Shown piece after piece: positions 15,121 to 27,310 of a stretch of 64,000 bases of DNA (positions within the stretch are counted from its first letter, which is position 1; each line of letters starts with the position of its first letter). Source of the stretch: Manihot esculenta (lineage: Eukaryota; Streptophyta; Magnoliopsida; Malpighiales; Euphorbiaceae); assembly GCF_001659605.2 (NCBI RefSeq), contig NC_035161.2, positions 37,405,956 through 37,469,955 of the forward strand, read 5' to 3'. The notes under the pieces were generated by a model that made no database searches, had not been told where the DNA came from, and saw only the letters and a list, made by a program, of their open reading frames with translations. A program made the translations under genes and the position numbers.

Positions 15121-18100
15121 TTTATAGAAATAATAAGTTTTCATTATTTTTGAAAAGTAAAAGTTTGATGAATTAAGGTGTTTTCGCATATTAGATGGTG
15201 AGAACTGAGAAAGGAAAGTGAAATGATATCATAAGGATGATTAGGAAATAAGCGAAAAGAGTGGAAATAGCAAAATACGTATAAAAATACAAATTTGGAA
15301 AAAGAGCTTAAAGAACGCAATGTGCAACGTTTTTACTTTGTTTTTAAGCTTTTTATTATTTAATTTTCATACTCAGTGTCTGACTGTCTGCGGGGGCTTA
15401 TCAAAATGTCCGCCTGTTGTGGCCCCCACTTCTCCAACTCACAGCTCGCTCTAGAGGGCATCCTATCTTAGCCGTTGTGAAAAAAAAAATAAAAAATTTA
15501 CATCCAATTAGATCCCGCCACGTTTAACACTCCCCTCATTCTCTGACACGTCCCCGACTGTGAAGGTGTTCGTTTTGACTGCTAAGCTTCTGCTCCCTGC
15601 TATCCTGCGCCGGGGGAACATGGAATAGGGGGTCGCTGTCTGACATGGCGTGGAGCCCAGTTAGGGGCCACCATCGTTGACTTAAAAGCTTCTCGTTAAT
15701 ATAAATATCACTATTAAGATGTGTATATTTTTTCATATTCACTATTATCCTTGTCAGTTAAACAGCAAATAAACCACCATAAATAAATTTAATTTTTTTA
15801 TTAAAAATAATTTATTTTATAAAATATATAAAAAATTGAATTAAATAATTTTAAAGTGAAAATTAATTAATAAATATTTTAAATTTTAAAATCATTGAGT
15901 GAATGAATGTCCCACAGAAAATCAATGTCCAAATTAATTGGCATTGCTACCCCTACTCACAATTATTCTCTCTTAATTATAACCCTAACACACGCTCGTC
16001 TAATTATTAATGTTTCCATTATCTTAACTTTCTTAGCCCCAATTTTCTTTTTTTTTTTTTCACATCATTTTTAAAAAATATATGATTTTTATTTTTTAAT
16101 TTAATTTCTATTTTTATTATTTTAATACAAATTATATTACTCGATTATTTTTAAAATTTAAAAAATTTTATTTTTAAAATAAATTATAAATAATTATCAT
16201 ATTAATAAGAAGGATAAAAAAATCTAAATATAATTTTTTAGGGTAGAGATGGAATTATCTTTTATACTATTGATGATAAACATATTTTCTCCTTTCTATA
16301 ATATTAAGTTTACCTTTTTTTTTATTTATTATAAATTATGTTATTTCTTATTTGATAATATACATCTCTTTAATATGCAATAAAACATTAAAATTAATTT
16401 ATTTATTTCTCTCATTTCAAGTGATATTTTAGAAAGAGAAAGGAACTCCACTTCAATTGCTTAAAAAAATTAAATATTTATTTTTTATGATTTTATTTAA
16501 ATATTTTAATTTTAAAAATTTAATTAAAAATTAAAAATTTTACACAAATTTTATCCTAATTTAAAATTACAATTAAAAGTATTCTTAATGATGTGATATT
16601 AAATGTGATTTTTTATTATTAAAAATATTAATTATTACCTTAAAAATTAAAATTTAATATTTTTTTAAAATTCAAACTAATTTTTTAATCTTTTTGTGTT
16701 TGAATGGGGAACATATATAAAAAATATAAAATAAAAGCAAAAATAAGCTACGGTAGAGCCTATAGATAGCACATATAGTCAACATACATGTCACTTCGTG
16801 TCAATTATGGTATAAAATTTTCAACGTTCACGAATTGAAATCTTCAGGCTCTGTTAAAAATATTTAAAAATTAAATAAATATTCCATACAATTTATAAAT
16901 TGATGAGTAAATTTTGAAAAAAATGTAATTAATTATTTTTTTAAATAAAGTAATTAATTACTTTATATAAATATTTTTATTTTATTTATTATAACATATA
17001 AATATAGTATATGATGTGAACGCTATTAAATGATTTAAAAATTAATAAAAAGTATATAAAAAATAAAAATTAATATTATATTAAAATTATTAAATTAATA
17101 AATAATTTAAAATAAACACCAAAAAATTTAATTTATTAATAAATACATCTGAATAAATTTAAAAAATTTTAGATTTTATTTTTTGAATTTTTAAACTCCA
17201 TTAAAAAAAATAATTTAAAATAAAATTTTATCTAAAATTATAATTATTATGAGATGAAAATTGTAATAATTTTATAAGATTTTTTTTTTTTTGTCGATTT
17301 GTCAATATTTCTTGCATGCGCATTGACCTTATTACAGAGCTTACGCATAGCCTCCGACCACAAACCATAGGATTTTATGTTGAATTAATTGTAGATTTAA
17401 CACAATTGTCAAATCTCAATTTTAATATTTATTTTTATAAAGTAACCATTTCTACTTTTTCACATATTTTTTAAATATATTTAGTCTAATAATAAAATAA
17501 ATTTCTACAACTTTATTGACTTAAAATGAAAATTGCATGATTTTATATATTTGTAGAAATTAACATATCTGGGCCACTTGGGTATTCAATGATAGACATA
17601 AATTTAGAAATACGACATATATTTTTAACATAAACTATGAATTATATTAAAAATTAATTGAAGCTCAAACAATTTAGTATGAGAATAATACATGGAGTTA
17701 TATTTATATTTTAATAAATTTAGAAAATTTAAATCAAATGATAAATATATATTTTTAAAAAAAGAAAAAAGAAAAAAGAAGAAAAAGGGGCAGTCACTTC
17801 ATGGCCTATTAACACGAGGCAATGACGAGGAATGAAGACAGGACTTGTTGTATGTAAATTAAAAAGAATATTGAGACTTCAAAAACACGACACTACGTGG
17901 TGCCCAAAATTCATGTTACATTAATTATGATAATAACGTCTGCATTATAAAAACACAGCAAAAGATAAAAACAGAATCAAAGCATATATTTAGATATAAT
18001 CATGCTCAATGTAACTGGCAAAATCAGAATTATTCCTTCTTTTTTTTTAAAAAAAAAGCTTCCCAACGTTAGAAGATGGGAAGCGTGTAATTTTTGGGCA

Positions 18101-19200
18101 AGAAGTGAAAGGCATAATGTAACTTTATTCCAAAAGTTAAAGCTATGAAAGCACAAAATCTTTTATTAAATTTGGATTGCACTTAAGTAATACACCTTTT
18201 ATAATTATTATATTTTTTTAATGTTTTACCCTTTTTAGAGCTCTATGTGATGGTGAATTATTGGCTAATTTTCTTCTCACTCTATTTTTTACTATAGGAC
18301 TAGGAAGCCATAAATGGTCTTTCTCCTAAAGTCCTAACTCTACTTATTTCAATCAAGCACATTCAACTTTTCATCTTTTTTATGGACTGGCAAAGGCCAA
18401 TCAGGTAATGCCATGTGAAGCACCAATTTTACCCATTTTTACATTATGGTCTAGGAATCCCATGAACCTTTTTCATTTCTTTGTTTCTTTCTTTTGAAAC
18501 ATTCCACCTCAAAAGAAATTAACACCAAAAAACTCATCTCAATTGTCTTTGTGGGAATAAAATCTCTAAATAGCAAAATACTCTTTATATTAGAAGAGTG
18601 GCTGTCACTGTGACTGTGGACTGTGGACTGTGGTTGCTCTTGCTCCTGTTCCTCCTTTTCTCTGTTAATAAAAAAAATTTTAAAAAAATTCACTTTGCCC
18701 TGCCTTTGTATGGTAGCCACTTAAAAGCATTCTGTCTATCTGTCCCTTCAAAATGAAGAACACATACAAGAAGGGCTTTTATTTTCATTTCATTTGATTT
18801 CTGTCTGCAAAAGGACTCCACAATTTCAAACGCTTCCAAGGCACATGGTTTTAAAACTTTATTTTTCTTTTTTTGGCAGGCTAAAGACTAAAGCAGAACT
18901 AAAGTAAACACGAGTGCATTGGGATCTGAGGAGGAATAGGTCCGGCAATTATTGGAGCTTGGATTACATCTTCCCACGCTCAACTTCTGGTCACTGCCTG
19001 ATTCAAACCTGAATTGAATCGTTGCCCATAATTTTTAACCGTTTCCATTTCCACAGTACATTTCTAGTTGGGTTTAAAAGCGGCTTCAGTTTTAATTTCA
19101 GATTAATACAATTTAACAATTATAACATTTTTAATTATGTAGATATACTTTCCCAACTTAAGTGGATTCACATTCAAAACTCTACTCTATCAATGCTTAA

Positions 19201-19220
19201 TATATATATATATATATATA
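19201..19220. repeat. (TA)10 microsatellite
   Basis: Ten uninterrupted TA units in non-coding sequence. Confidence 0.9.
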
Positions 19221-20394
19221 CACTTAAAAATAGAATTGAATTACTAATTTCAATTTAATCCAATTCAAAGAAAAGAGACTAATTGGATTCGAATTCATAC
19301 ACTATCGATCGCCTCCGATTCCAATCAGCTTGGAGTTGGAGGGTTCATGGATATCTTTTTCCCTTATCTTTGGACTCTGGCCAGACCCAGTAAATTGGAA
19401 TTCTATCTTTCTGATTCTTTTTGTTTCGTAAATTCCATCATTATGTGTGTGCTGAACTGGACCAGAACCTTGTAACTATTCATACACTCAGGTCAAACAA
19501 GACATGTGCGTCGTAAAAGTGGTGGAGCTCACTCACACACAGTCACACATATGCACAGGTATAATTCGACTCTGGATATACATTATAGATACATGAATGG
19601 GCAGAGCAGTTGATTGAGGACTTGTTAATTTCAAATGCATGTCTCCAAATGTATACAGCCTTTTGAATCTCTAATTAATCAGATGATTCATGAACCATGA
19701 ATTATAAACGTCCAAAGGTTGGACCCCTAACCTGCTGTAGACAACGAGAAGGTTCATCTAGAATATACAGCTAATACATGTTACTACTTTCTAGGGTCCT
19801 AATAGGAGACACCTAGTCTAAATGTGTATATGCACCCATGCTCAAAGAAGGTTGCTAATAACATTCATCAATCAAGTTCCTTTTAACATTGACATCGTTG
19901 CCTTTGGCAAACGATTTAATGCTTTCATCCCATGTTTAAGCTTCCAATTCCAAACCACAGTTTATAAAGACCGGTCACTGTTATTCTGATCATATCAGCA
20001 CCCAAAGTTAGTCAACAATGACAAGCTTACCCCTAGGAAGTAGGAACCACCATCATTGAGATCTGAGGAGAATTCATGGAATGAAACCCATCTTTCTCTG
20101 AGTGTTAGAAGATGCTGTTCTGAGGGAACCACCAATAGCAACCACTTTAAAACCAAGCACTTCAATTCAAAACTAAAGAGTATGACAAAAAAAAAAACTT
20201 GTATTTCAGATTATTGCCACATGAATGGGATTAAGAAAAGAACTGAATATCCCACAATTTTTTTTCAATGGTAATCCCTACAAATGGCATTTAATATGGA
20301 CCATCCACATGTCTAAAAGCATTCCAAACATTCATTTAATTCATCCACAAGTCATGTAAGATAAGTCATATAATCCGTCTAGCAGCTAGATAAG

Positions 20395-23300
20395 TTATTG
20401 TTTCCTTCCTCTTCCTTTCTTCCCTGGCTGTGCTTCTGTCTGTTCTTTGCCTGTAACTTCTGACACATCAGCTGCCTCATGTGAAAAAAGAAGATAAGAA
20501 AAGGGAAAACTAGTTAGAACAGCTTAGGCATCAAGATCCAATAATTTCTTTAAACTTCCTCTGTAGAACAGTTCAACTACAGCAAATTCAAATGCAACCC
20601 CATTCTAAAATTTGACCATACCGTCAGGGCCGCGAGACATCAAAGTGAAGAAAATGTTATTTAGTTTCTCCATCTTCTTAGCATCCTGTGCTTGGTCTGT
20701 CTTGAACTTCAGACACTGGCAAAAGATGGCATGAGAAAGGCAACTACTGAAGGATAAGAAAACAAAGAAGAAATGAATACAGCAAATATTTCTCCTAGTT
20801 ATCTTCTTCTTGCAAGGCGGATATAGGATTCACACAATATGAATATAAGGAAACCAAATACCAACATTTGCCGGCCAGCATCGCATGCACAGAAATTAAA
20901 TCCCACAGGCATATTGAGCAACTGTCTACTCACGTGCAACCAATGTATAGAATTTCTTCAGTATTTTTTTTTTCTTTTTTGTTATGAAATAAAACTACTA
21001 TACATGCATTTAAAAGAATAAGAAGAAGAGCAGCTGTGAAAATATAGACTGACATGCTGCTTGACAACCTGATTAACACTAAAAGTATAATACTTAAACA
21101 CTCTTTTGTTATTTCAGTGTAATAACGTTATCCTTTTTCACCTTTTTTTTATTATTTTTAAACCACCTAATACAATAAAGTAAAACACTACTTAATAGAA
21201 GTATCATCATCATTGTCACCATTTTGCTATCCATCAATACCAATTTACAACTACTATCACTATCAAGTACCAGTAGGACCATCAACAACACTGTCCTCCA
21301 CAACTCTCATTACCACCTAAGAAGCACAGAAACATAAGTCAAGAAAGGTTTCCTGCATTTCCAAAAAATGTTTCAGAAAAAATGGAAACAAATTCAAAAT
21401 GTTTCAGGACCATTTATTTAATCTAGGAAAAATAGGAAATGTGTTTCTTTTGTCAAAAAAATCACAAAAATTAAAAACAAAGCCCAGCAGTCTCTCTTCT
21501 CTCGCCTCACTGTCTCCCATTCATGCTTCTCCTTTATTTGCATGATGAGCTTCTCTAGGTATTGATCTTACAATTGCCATGAATGAGAGGGATCTCTGTG
21601 GTGGAAACTAGAGATATAAGAGAGAAAGAAAGAAGGGACTAGAGATTAAGGGAGGGTTGGAGGACTTGAAGAGAATAAAGAAACATGTTTACATATGTCC
21701 GGTCATTTTTTTACTTAATAAGTATTTTTTAAAAAAAAATTAATACAAATGATTAAAATTTATATTTCCTTTATTTTTTATACATATATACACGTTTTCC
21801 CCTCATGTTTCTGTTTCCTATAATTTCAGGAAATGCTGCTTCCAGTGTCCATTTTGATGTTTCTATGTTTCCATGCTACATAAATCGCTACCATCACCAT
21901 CAATGGACATGGTTGTCTTCTACCACTACCACTGCTTTCCCAATCACAATCACAATCACCATCACTATCAGCATCACAACCACCGTTACTGCTGTAACAC
22001 GCCACTAACACTGCCATGACAAGTATCCTCGACCACCATCATAGTCACCACTTTCATTATCTTAGCCATTTTATTTATTTGTTCAGAACTTGTTTTAAGT
22101 TGTTTGGACAAAATGATTAAATCCAGATGTCATGGTCTAGTGATAAAATCTCAGCATTTAAATAAAAGTACTGATAACTCAGTTGCAATTCGTATCTGAT
22201 GTTCTAAGAACTAAATTATTCAGATCTCTAATTTTTAGCACTTAATGTCAGCTTTACAAACACCATTATGACCTAATCTTAAATAAAATTGAAATGAATG
22301 CTTTAGAACTTCAACACTCTAGCTAGAGCAATAATAGTGAAGGTTAGACAATGGAACTTTGTAAATAGCACTTAAACCTGATCCATATATTCTACCAAAT
22401 AACCTATGCCAATCCCCCATCCCCTCACAAACATAACAATTCCAAAATTGTAAATAAAATTCTAAGGAAACCAAAAACCTATTGAAGGGCTATAAAAGTC
22501 CCCCCCCCCCCCCCCCTTTCTTTTGGCAGAAGACAATTCTAAATGCACTAACTACACTGTACATCGAAACAGTAAAGTAGGAAGCAAACTCTTCAACCCA
22601 AATCTGGGCTCTTGCATGATATTCTTAAACTCAGTTTCTATCACCCAAATGCTTTCCCATTTTTGTCACTACAAATGACTTTCTTAGCAAATTTCCCTCT
22701 AGAGCTAAATGCCTTGACTTGCGCACCTAGAATGCTCCTTCCCTCCCCTTCCCAAACCAAAGCAATTGGTAATTTGGTACTGCAAACTTATGACATTGAC
22801 GTATAATTTATGGAAATTGAGGATTCCAATGGATCCAAGCACAGCAACTTCAGAATTTGATGAACTCAAATTTTGTCTACTCAAACAAGCAATAAATGAC
22901 ATGCCACAACTGATAAAACAGAAAGTGCAACTGCCAGTTTGCCACCGCCCAAACAGTCAGGTGTAAAGGACATAAAACCCCAATTCACAAAAGCACAATT
23001 CCATTATATTATACACAAATTCACAAAATTGTAGTTCTAGATCATATAATTCCAAACAAGTACACTAAAAGTGAATTTGAAATCCATAGCATTCATGACA
23101 TGTTCATTAACATAATGTAAATTCTAAATAGACAAAACTTGTTGGCGAAATATATAATCTGAGCATACTTTCAGTCACTTGTTTACTAAAACAAACGAAC
23201 AGAAACAAGGAATAAACTAATACCAATACCTCTTTGTTATCAGTGACCTTGAGAACCAGCTTGCCGTCGCAGTGCCGATACTTCATAACATACCGCGTCT

Positions 23301-23690
23301 ACATTCCCAATTCGATACAACACGAAATAGAGATTATGAAATTAGTAACGGAATAATGTTTGCCCTACTAGTTTTAGTTATTAGGAAAAGAAATGAGAGA
23401 CGCAACAACAAACTACAATTAAATCAACAACCAGATCCTAGGATCCCATTAATAGGGACTTCTAAGAAACCATGATAATCACCGTTCCTACGATTCATTT
23501 CCAATATTGCTAAATCATACAAGGAAATTTTCCGTTTTAGGGCTCTTTTTTTTTCTTCAATTTCTCCGCATCCAAACAGAAGCAAAGCATAAAAGGTATA
23601 AAAAAAAAAATAACGTACAGAATCAGGGTCCGCGCGGAACAACTGTACCGATCGCTCAACGAACTCGTCCCACGAAGTTATGTAAACCAT
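20395..23690 (-). CDS. SRP9: Signal recognition particle 9 kDa protein
   Basis: Minus-strand exons are 23690-23619, 23298-23230, 20715-20622 and 20471-20395, giving 103 residues, the normal plant SRP9 length. The protein starts MVYITSWDEFVERSVQLFRA, continues with the TRYVMKYRHCDGKLVLKVTDN strand region, then KFKTDQAQDAKKMEKLN, and ends in a basic tail (KKGRGRKQ). SRP9 pairs with SRP14 to bind the Alu domain of SRP RNA and slow translation elongation during targeting to the ER. The start is the only ATG that gives the conserved N-terminus. Intron 2 is about 2.5 kb and contains simple repeats and a possible degenerate MITE. The gene is divergent from the transporter gene at 24255. Confidence 0.96.
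21943..21985. repeat. Imperfect ATCACA/ATCACC hexamer repeat
   Basis: A short run of degenerate ATCAC-type units inside SRP9 intron 2. Simple-sequence DNA; the frames crossing it are not genes. Confidence 0.7.
22501..22516. repeat. Poly-C run of 16 bases in SRP9 intron 2
   Basis: Sixteen consecutive C residues on the plus strand, meaning poly-G in the SRP9 pre-mRNA. Unusual against the AT-rich surroundings. It could form a four-stranded structure or mark a sequencing-difficult spot. Confidence 0.9.
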
Positions 23691-24254
23691 TATAGTAGAA
23701 AATTATAGCAGATTAAATATGGAAAAGAATTGCGGATTTTAGAAATCTGAAGGGCCGTCGAGCGTCGACTCAGTTTAGGTTGTGCTGAGATTTTGATTTG
23801 TTTTTTTATGAGGTTTTAGCCTTTTTAGGGATGGGTAAGCCTAACAGCAGGCGCAGTCGTGCCCTCCGAGGCCTTAACGGAAGCGATGAAGAGAAAATTA
23901 GGGGGTCGGCTTGCTGGCCAATCAAAAGTTTCCAGGTAAGCATAACGGGAGAATGGGACCCATCCATCCGAAGTAGGAAGTGGGGCCATACTTTGACTAA
24001 CCATGTCAACGTAGCATTAACGGTGCCGTTTGAATCAATCTTGTCCTAGACATCGAAAGATTGCCACTCATATGTACCCATAATTCAAACATCAGCCAAT
24101 ACAAAAAACAAAAAAACTTATGTTTTTGATCTTTCTTCTGCAAGAAAGTACAAAAAACCGACGTATTTCGTCATCAAATGGACTCTCAATAATTGTCTGT
24201 ACTATCATTCAGAGCACCACAACCACAAAGCTGCAGAAGAAGTAAGGCCCTGAA
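23691..24254. other. Divergent promoter region of SRP9 and the GAT1-like gene
   Basis: A 564-base intergenic region with the SRP9 leader on the left and the transporter leader on the right. It contains an ATG-started 35-codon frame on the plus strand (23831-23935) that ends exactly at a good splice donor (CAG|GTAAGC). I see no partner exon that extends this frame into the transporter, so I do not call it a gene. Confidence 0.6.
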
Positions 24255-26681
24255 ATGGATGACCTTGACCCAACAGAGGCAGAGAAAGATAAACCTAGAC
24301 AGGAGCACGACGATGAAGAAGAAGACACAAAAGGAGTAGCTATTGCAGATTCTGCAACAGAACCTGAAGGCAAAGGCACGTGGAAGCACGCAGCTTTTCA
24401 CGTTGCCACAACCATCGCTACCCCTGCTGCTTATGCTCCTTTACCTTTTGCTCTTGCTTCTCTCGGTTGGCCTCTCGGTAAATTCCTATAGATATGGATT
24501 TTCGTTTGTTTTGCCTTCGAGGTGAAACTACAGCCATCAATCTTTTTAAACTGGATTTCAGGGGTGAGTAGTTTGGTGGGTGCAACACTGGCTACGTGGT
24601 ATTCCAGTCTATTGATTGCGTCGTTGTGGAGATGGAATGGAAAGAAGCAGATTACATACAGGCATCTTGCAGGGAGCATCTTTGGTTAGCCTCTTTCATC
24701 TTCCTTGAGTTCTTGTATTCTTTTTTCACTTTCTTTTTCTGGGATATAATCCAAAATTAGAATCGACCAAGCAATTGTTCGTTCTCCAAATGCTCTACTT
24801 CGCTTTTTGAATGGGATCTTTGATTTTATTTGCTTGACTATGTTATTTTCTAATTCTTGAAGGATTCTGGGGTTACTGGTCTATTGCATTTTTTCAGCAG
24901 GTGGCTTCTTTAGGCAATAACATTGCCATCCAAATTGCTGCTGGAAGCAGTCTTAAGGTTAGTTACCGAAATTCAATTCAATGATGGGACCAGTGTAGTA
25001 GTCTGCACCATTTATTTCTTTGTCATTTTCCTTTTGATTCTCCATTGCTCTGCAGGCAGTGTACAAATACTTTCACAAGGAAGGCACACTAACTTTGCAG
25101 CACTTCATTATTTTCTTTGGGACATTTGAACTTTTCCTTTCTCAGCTACCTAATATCCACTCACTGAGATGGGTAAATGCATTATGCACGTTAAGCACAA
25201 TTGGCTTTGCTGGTACTACTATTGGTGTGACAATATATAATGGTACGCCTGGAGAAATCATCTGATTTTTTGCTTGTTTATTCTTTCTATCCAATTTGTC
25301 ATATTGAGTTAATTGTCTTCTGTCGAACTTGAAACAAGCTCAATTTCATGGTTTTCATGTACTTGTAGGAGGAAAGATAGATAGGAATTCAGTCAGTTAC
25401 AGTTTGCAGGGGAGCTCCCCTCTCAAGACATTTAAAGCCTTCAATGCTCTGGGCGCAATTGCCTTTTCATTTGGGGATGCAATGCTTCCAGAAATACAGG
25501 TTTATATTTTTCATGACTATTTAAATTGATCTCTTTCTCATTCTATCATTTATTTTTAATTTCCTCCCCTCATTTAGTATCTATCAATCTGTTGATGCTT
25601 GGCCAAGTCAAGTCTAAACAAAGCAGTGGACGCTTGAAATGGTAGGTAGTAGGTCAAACATTTTCAACAATTTTTGTATGATGATATTTGAATTCTCACC
25701 AGAATACTGTGAGGGAGCCTGCAAAAAAGAACACATATAAAGGTGTATCAGCAGCATATGGAGTTATTATCTTGACTTACTGGCAACTGGCATTCTGTGG
25801 ATATTGGGCATTTGGATCAGAAGTCCAGCCTTACATTGTGGCATCTCTAACTCACCCAGAATGGACAATTGTTATGGCAAATATCTTTGCTGTTATTCAG
25901 ATATCAGGATGCTATCAGGTAATCTCTTTAAATTTGTCAGGAATTTATTGTTAAATTTTGCACAATCCACAGCACAAACACTTGATGAAGAAGAGTGTAC
26001 CATTAATGATCAGACAGCTTCTCATGTAAGCATTAGATACCCAACACCTAGTTTTTCATGTAGAATAACAATCCTTTCTTGTGAATTGAAAGCACATATT
26101 GTTGTTCTTCTTTGACATTCCACTCTTGGGATTCCTAGTCCCGCATCGACCATAAAAAGGGAATATTGCTGGTTTACATAAGCTAGCTCAAAAACTGTTA
26201 AGATGTGGTTAATTCCTTTGGATTAGGCGGAAAATGTATTCAAAAGTTAAATATTGATATTCTAATACTCAATTTCTTTGTTTAGATATATTGCAGACCT
26301 ACATATGCCTACTTCGAGGACAAGATGCTGTGGAGAAAAACTGCTGAGCACATCCCTGTCAATTACTGCCTAATTCGTCTTGTTTTTACCTCCATTTACA
26401 TTGTGTTGATCACACTTATTGCTGCAGCAATGCCTTTTTTTGGCGACTTTGTGTCTATATGTGGGGCAACTGGGTTCACACCTCTGGATTTTGTCTTCCC
26501 TGCTATTATGTATCTGAAATCTGGAAAAATGCCCAAGAGCACAAACTTTAAAGTGCCAATGCAGCTTCTTAATTTTGCAATAGCTATGTGGTTTTCAGTT
26601 GTGGCATTACTGGGTTGCATTGGTGCTGTCCGATTTATTGTTGAAGATATCAGGACGTACAAGTTTTTTCACGATATGTAA
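24255..26681 (+). CDS. GAT1-like GABA/amino acid transporter (AAAP family)
   Basis: Exons are 24255-24477, 24562-24684, 24863-24957, 25056-25242, 25369-25499, 25703-25918 and 26286-26681, giving 456 residues. All junctions keep phase. The N-terminus is acidic and cytosolic (DDEEEDTKG), followed by about ten or eleven hydrophobic segments typical of the amino acid/auxin permease family: ATPAAYAPLPFALASLGWPL in helix 1, the FSFGDAMLPEIQNTV region, and the C-terminal HDM end. Plant members of this clade (Arabidopsis GAT1 and relatives) move GABA or related amino acids across the plasma membrane with protons. The substrate is inferred from family only. It is divergent from SRP9 and has a 3' UTR of perhaps 300 bases. 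Confidence 0.93.
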
Positions 26682-27129
26682 GAAGTTTAGATTATTGTAT
26701 TCAGGTTACCATATTGCCATGTCTTCCACGTTGCAATGAAACCTGAAGATTGATCAAAGGGCTAGTTACAGATAGTTACCATGCGAAGCTGTGGATTGCC
26801 TGCTTTACCTTTTGCATTTGCCAGCTAAAATCACTGTCATCTACTGTCCAAGTGCACAATAGGTACAGCAGCTTATAATTTATTTGTGTATTGAATTGGG
26901 AGCTTGAGCTCTTAATGGACAATTTCATATTTGAGAAGGAGAGATTTCAGGCATGGAACTAAAGCTGCTCTTACCAATAGAGAATATCTATTTTTGCCAG
27001 TTTTGTATTAAGGGAGTGTTTTTACTAAAAGCAGGCAACTAGCCAGATTTTTTCTTTTTTCTAAAAGAGAGTAAATTTTACTTTTGAGAAAATAAAAGTT
27101 TGAGATTTCACATAAAATTTGAAAAAAAT

Positions 27130-27310
27130 TATTATTTAATATTTATGATAAGAGAAATTTATTAATTAGTGTTTTAATTTTAAAAAATATATTAAAATAT
27201 TTTTACATTTTAAAAAATCTACTAAGTAGTTTCCCAGTTATTTTTAGCTATTAAATATTTTATTATTTAATTTTTATAATTTTAAAATTCTTATTAGTTA
27301 ATTTTTCGTG
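27130..27310 (-). repeat. Dispersed AT-rich repeat, copy 2 (inverted)
   Basis: The reverse complement of this stretch matches the copies at 14955-15120 and 38810-39040. The 15-base AATTTATTAATTAGT at 27156-27170 is the exact reverse complement of 38971-38985, and the neighbouring about 35 bases are also close. Non-coding. Confidence 0.6.

Larger units (their letters stand above)
12827..20394. other. Large AT-rich spacer upstream of WRKY and downstream of SRP9
   Basis: Contents: the WRKY 5' region (12827 to about 13400, with a GA/CT repeat), a 26-base poly-A (13792-13817), AT desert (13900-15350, including one copy of the dispersed repeat), a GC-richer island (about 15370-15670), more AT desert (15700-18000), and mixed sequence at 18000-20390. 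The short frames near 15.6 and 18.5 kb have no recognisable domains. No gene is supported. Confidence 0.6.

Noticed and set aside
18451..18720. 89-codon minus-strand frame with Glu/Gln-rich stretch
   Set aside because: No domain or splice partner is recognisable, and it sits in a spacer with mixed simple sequence.
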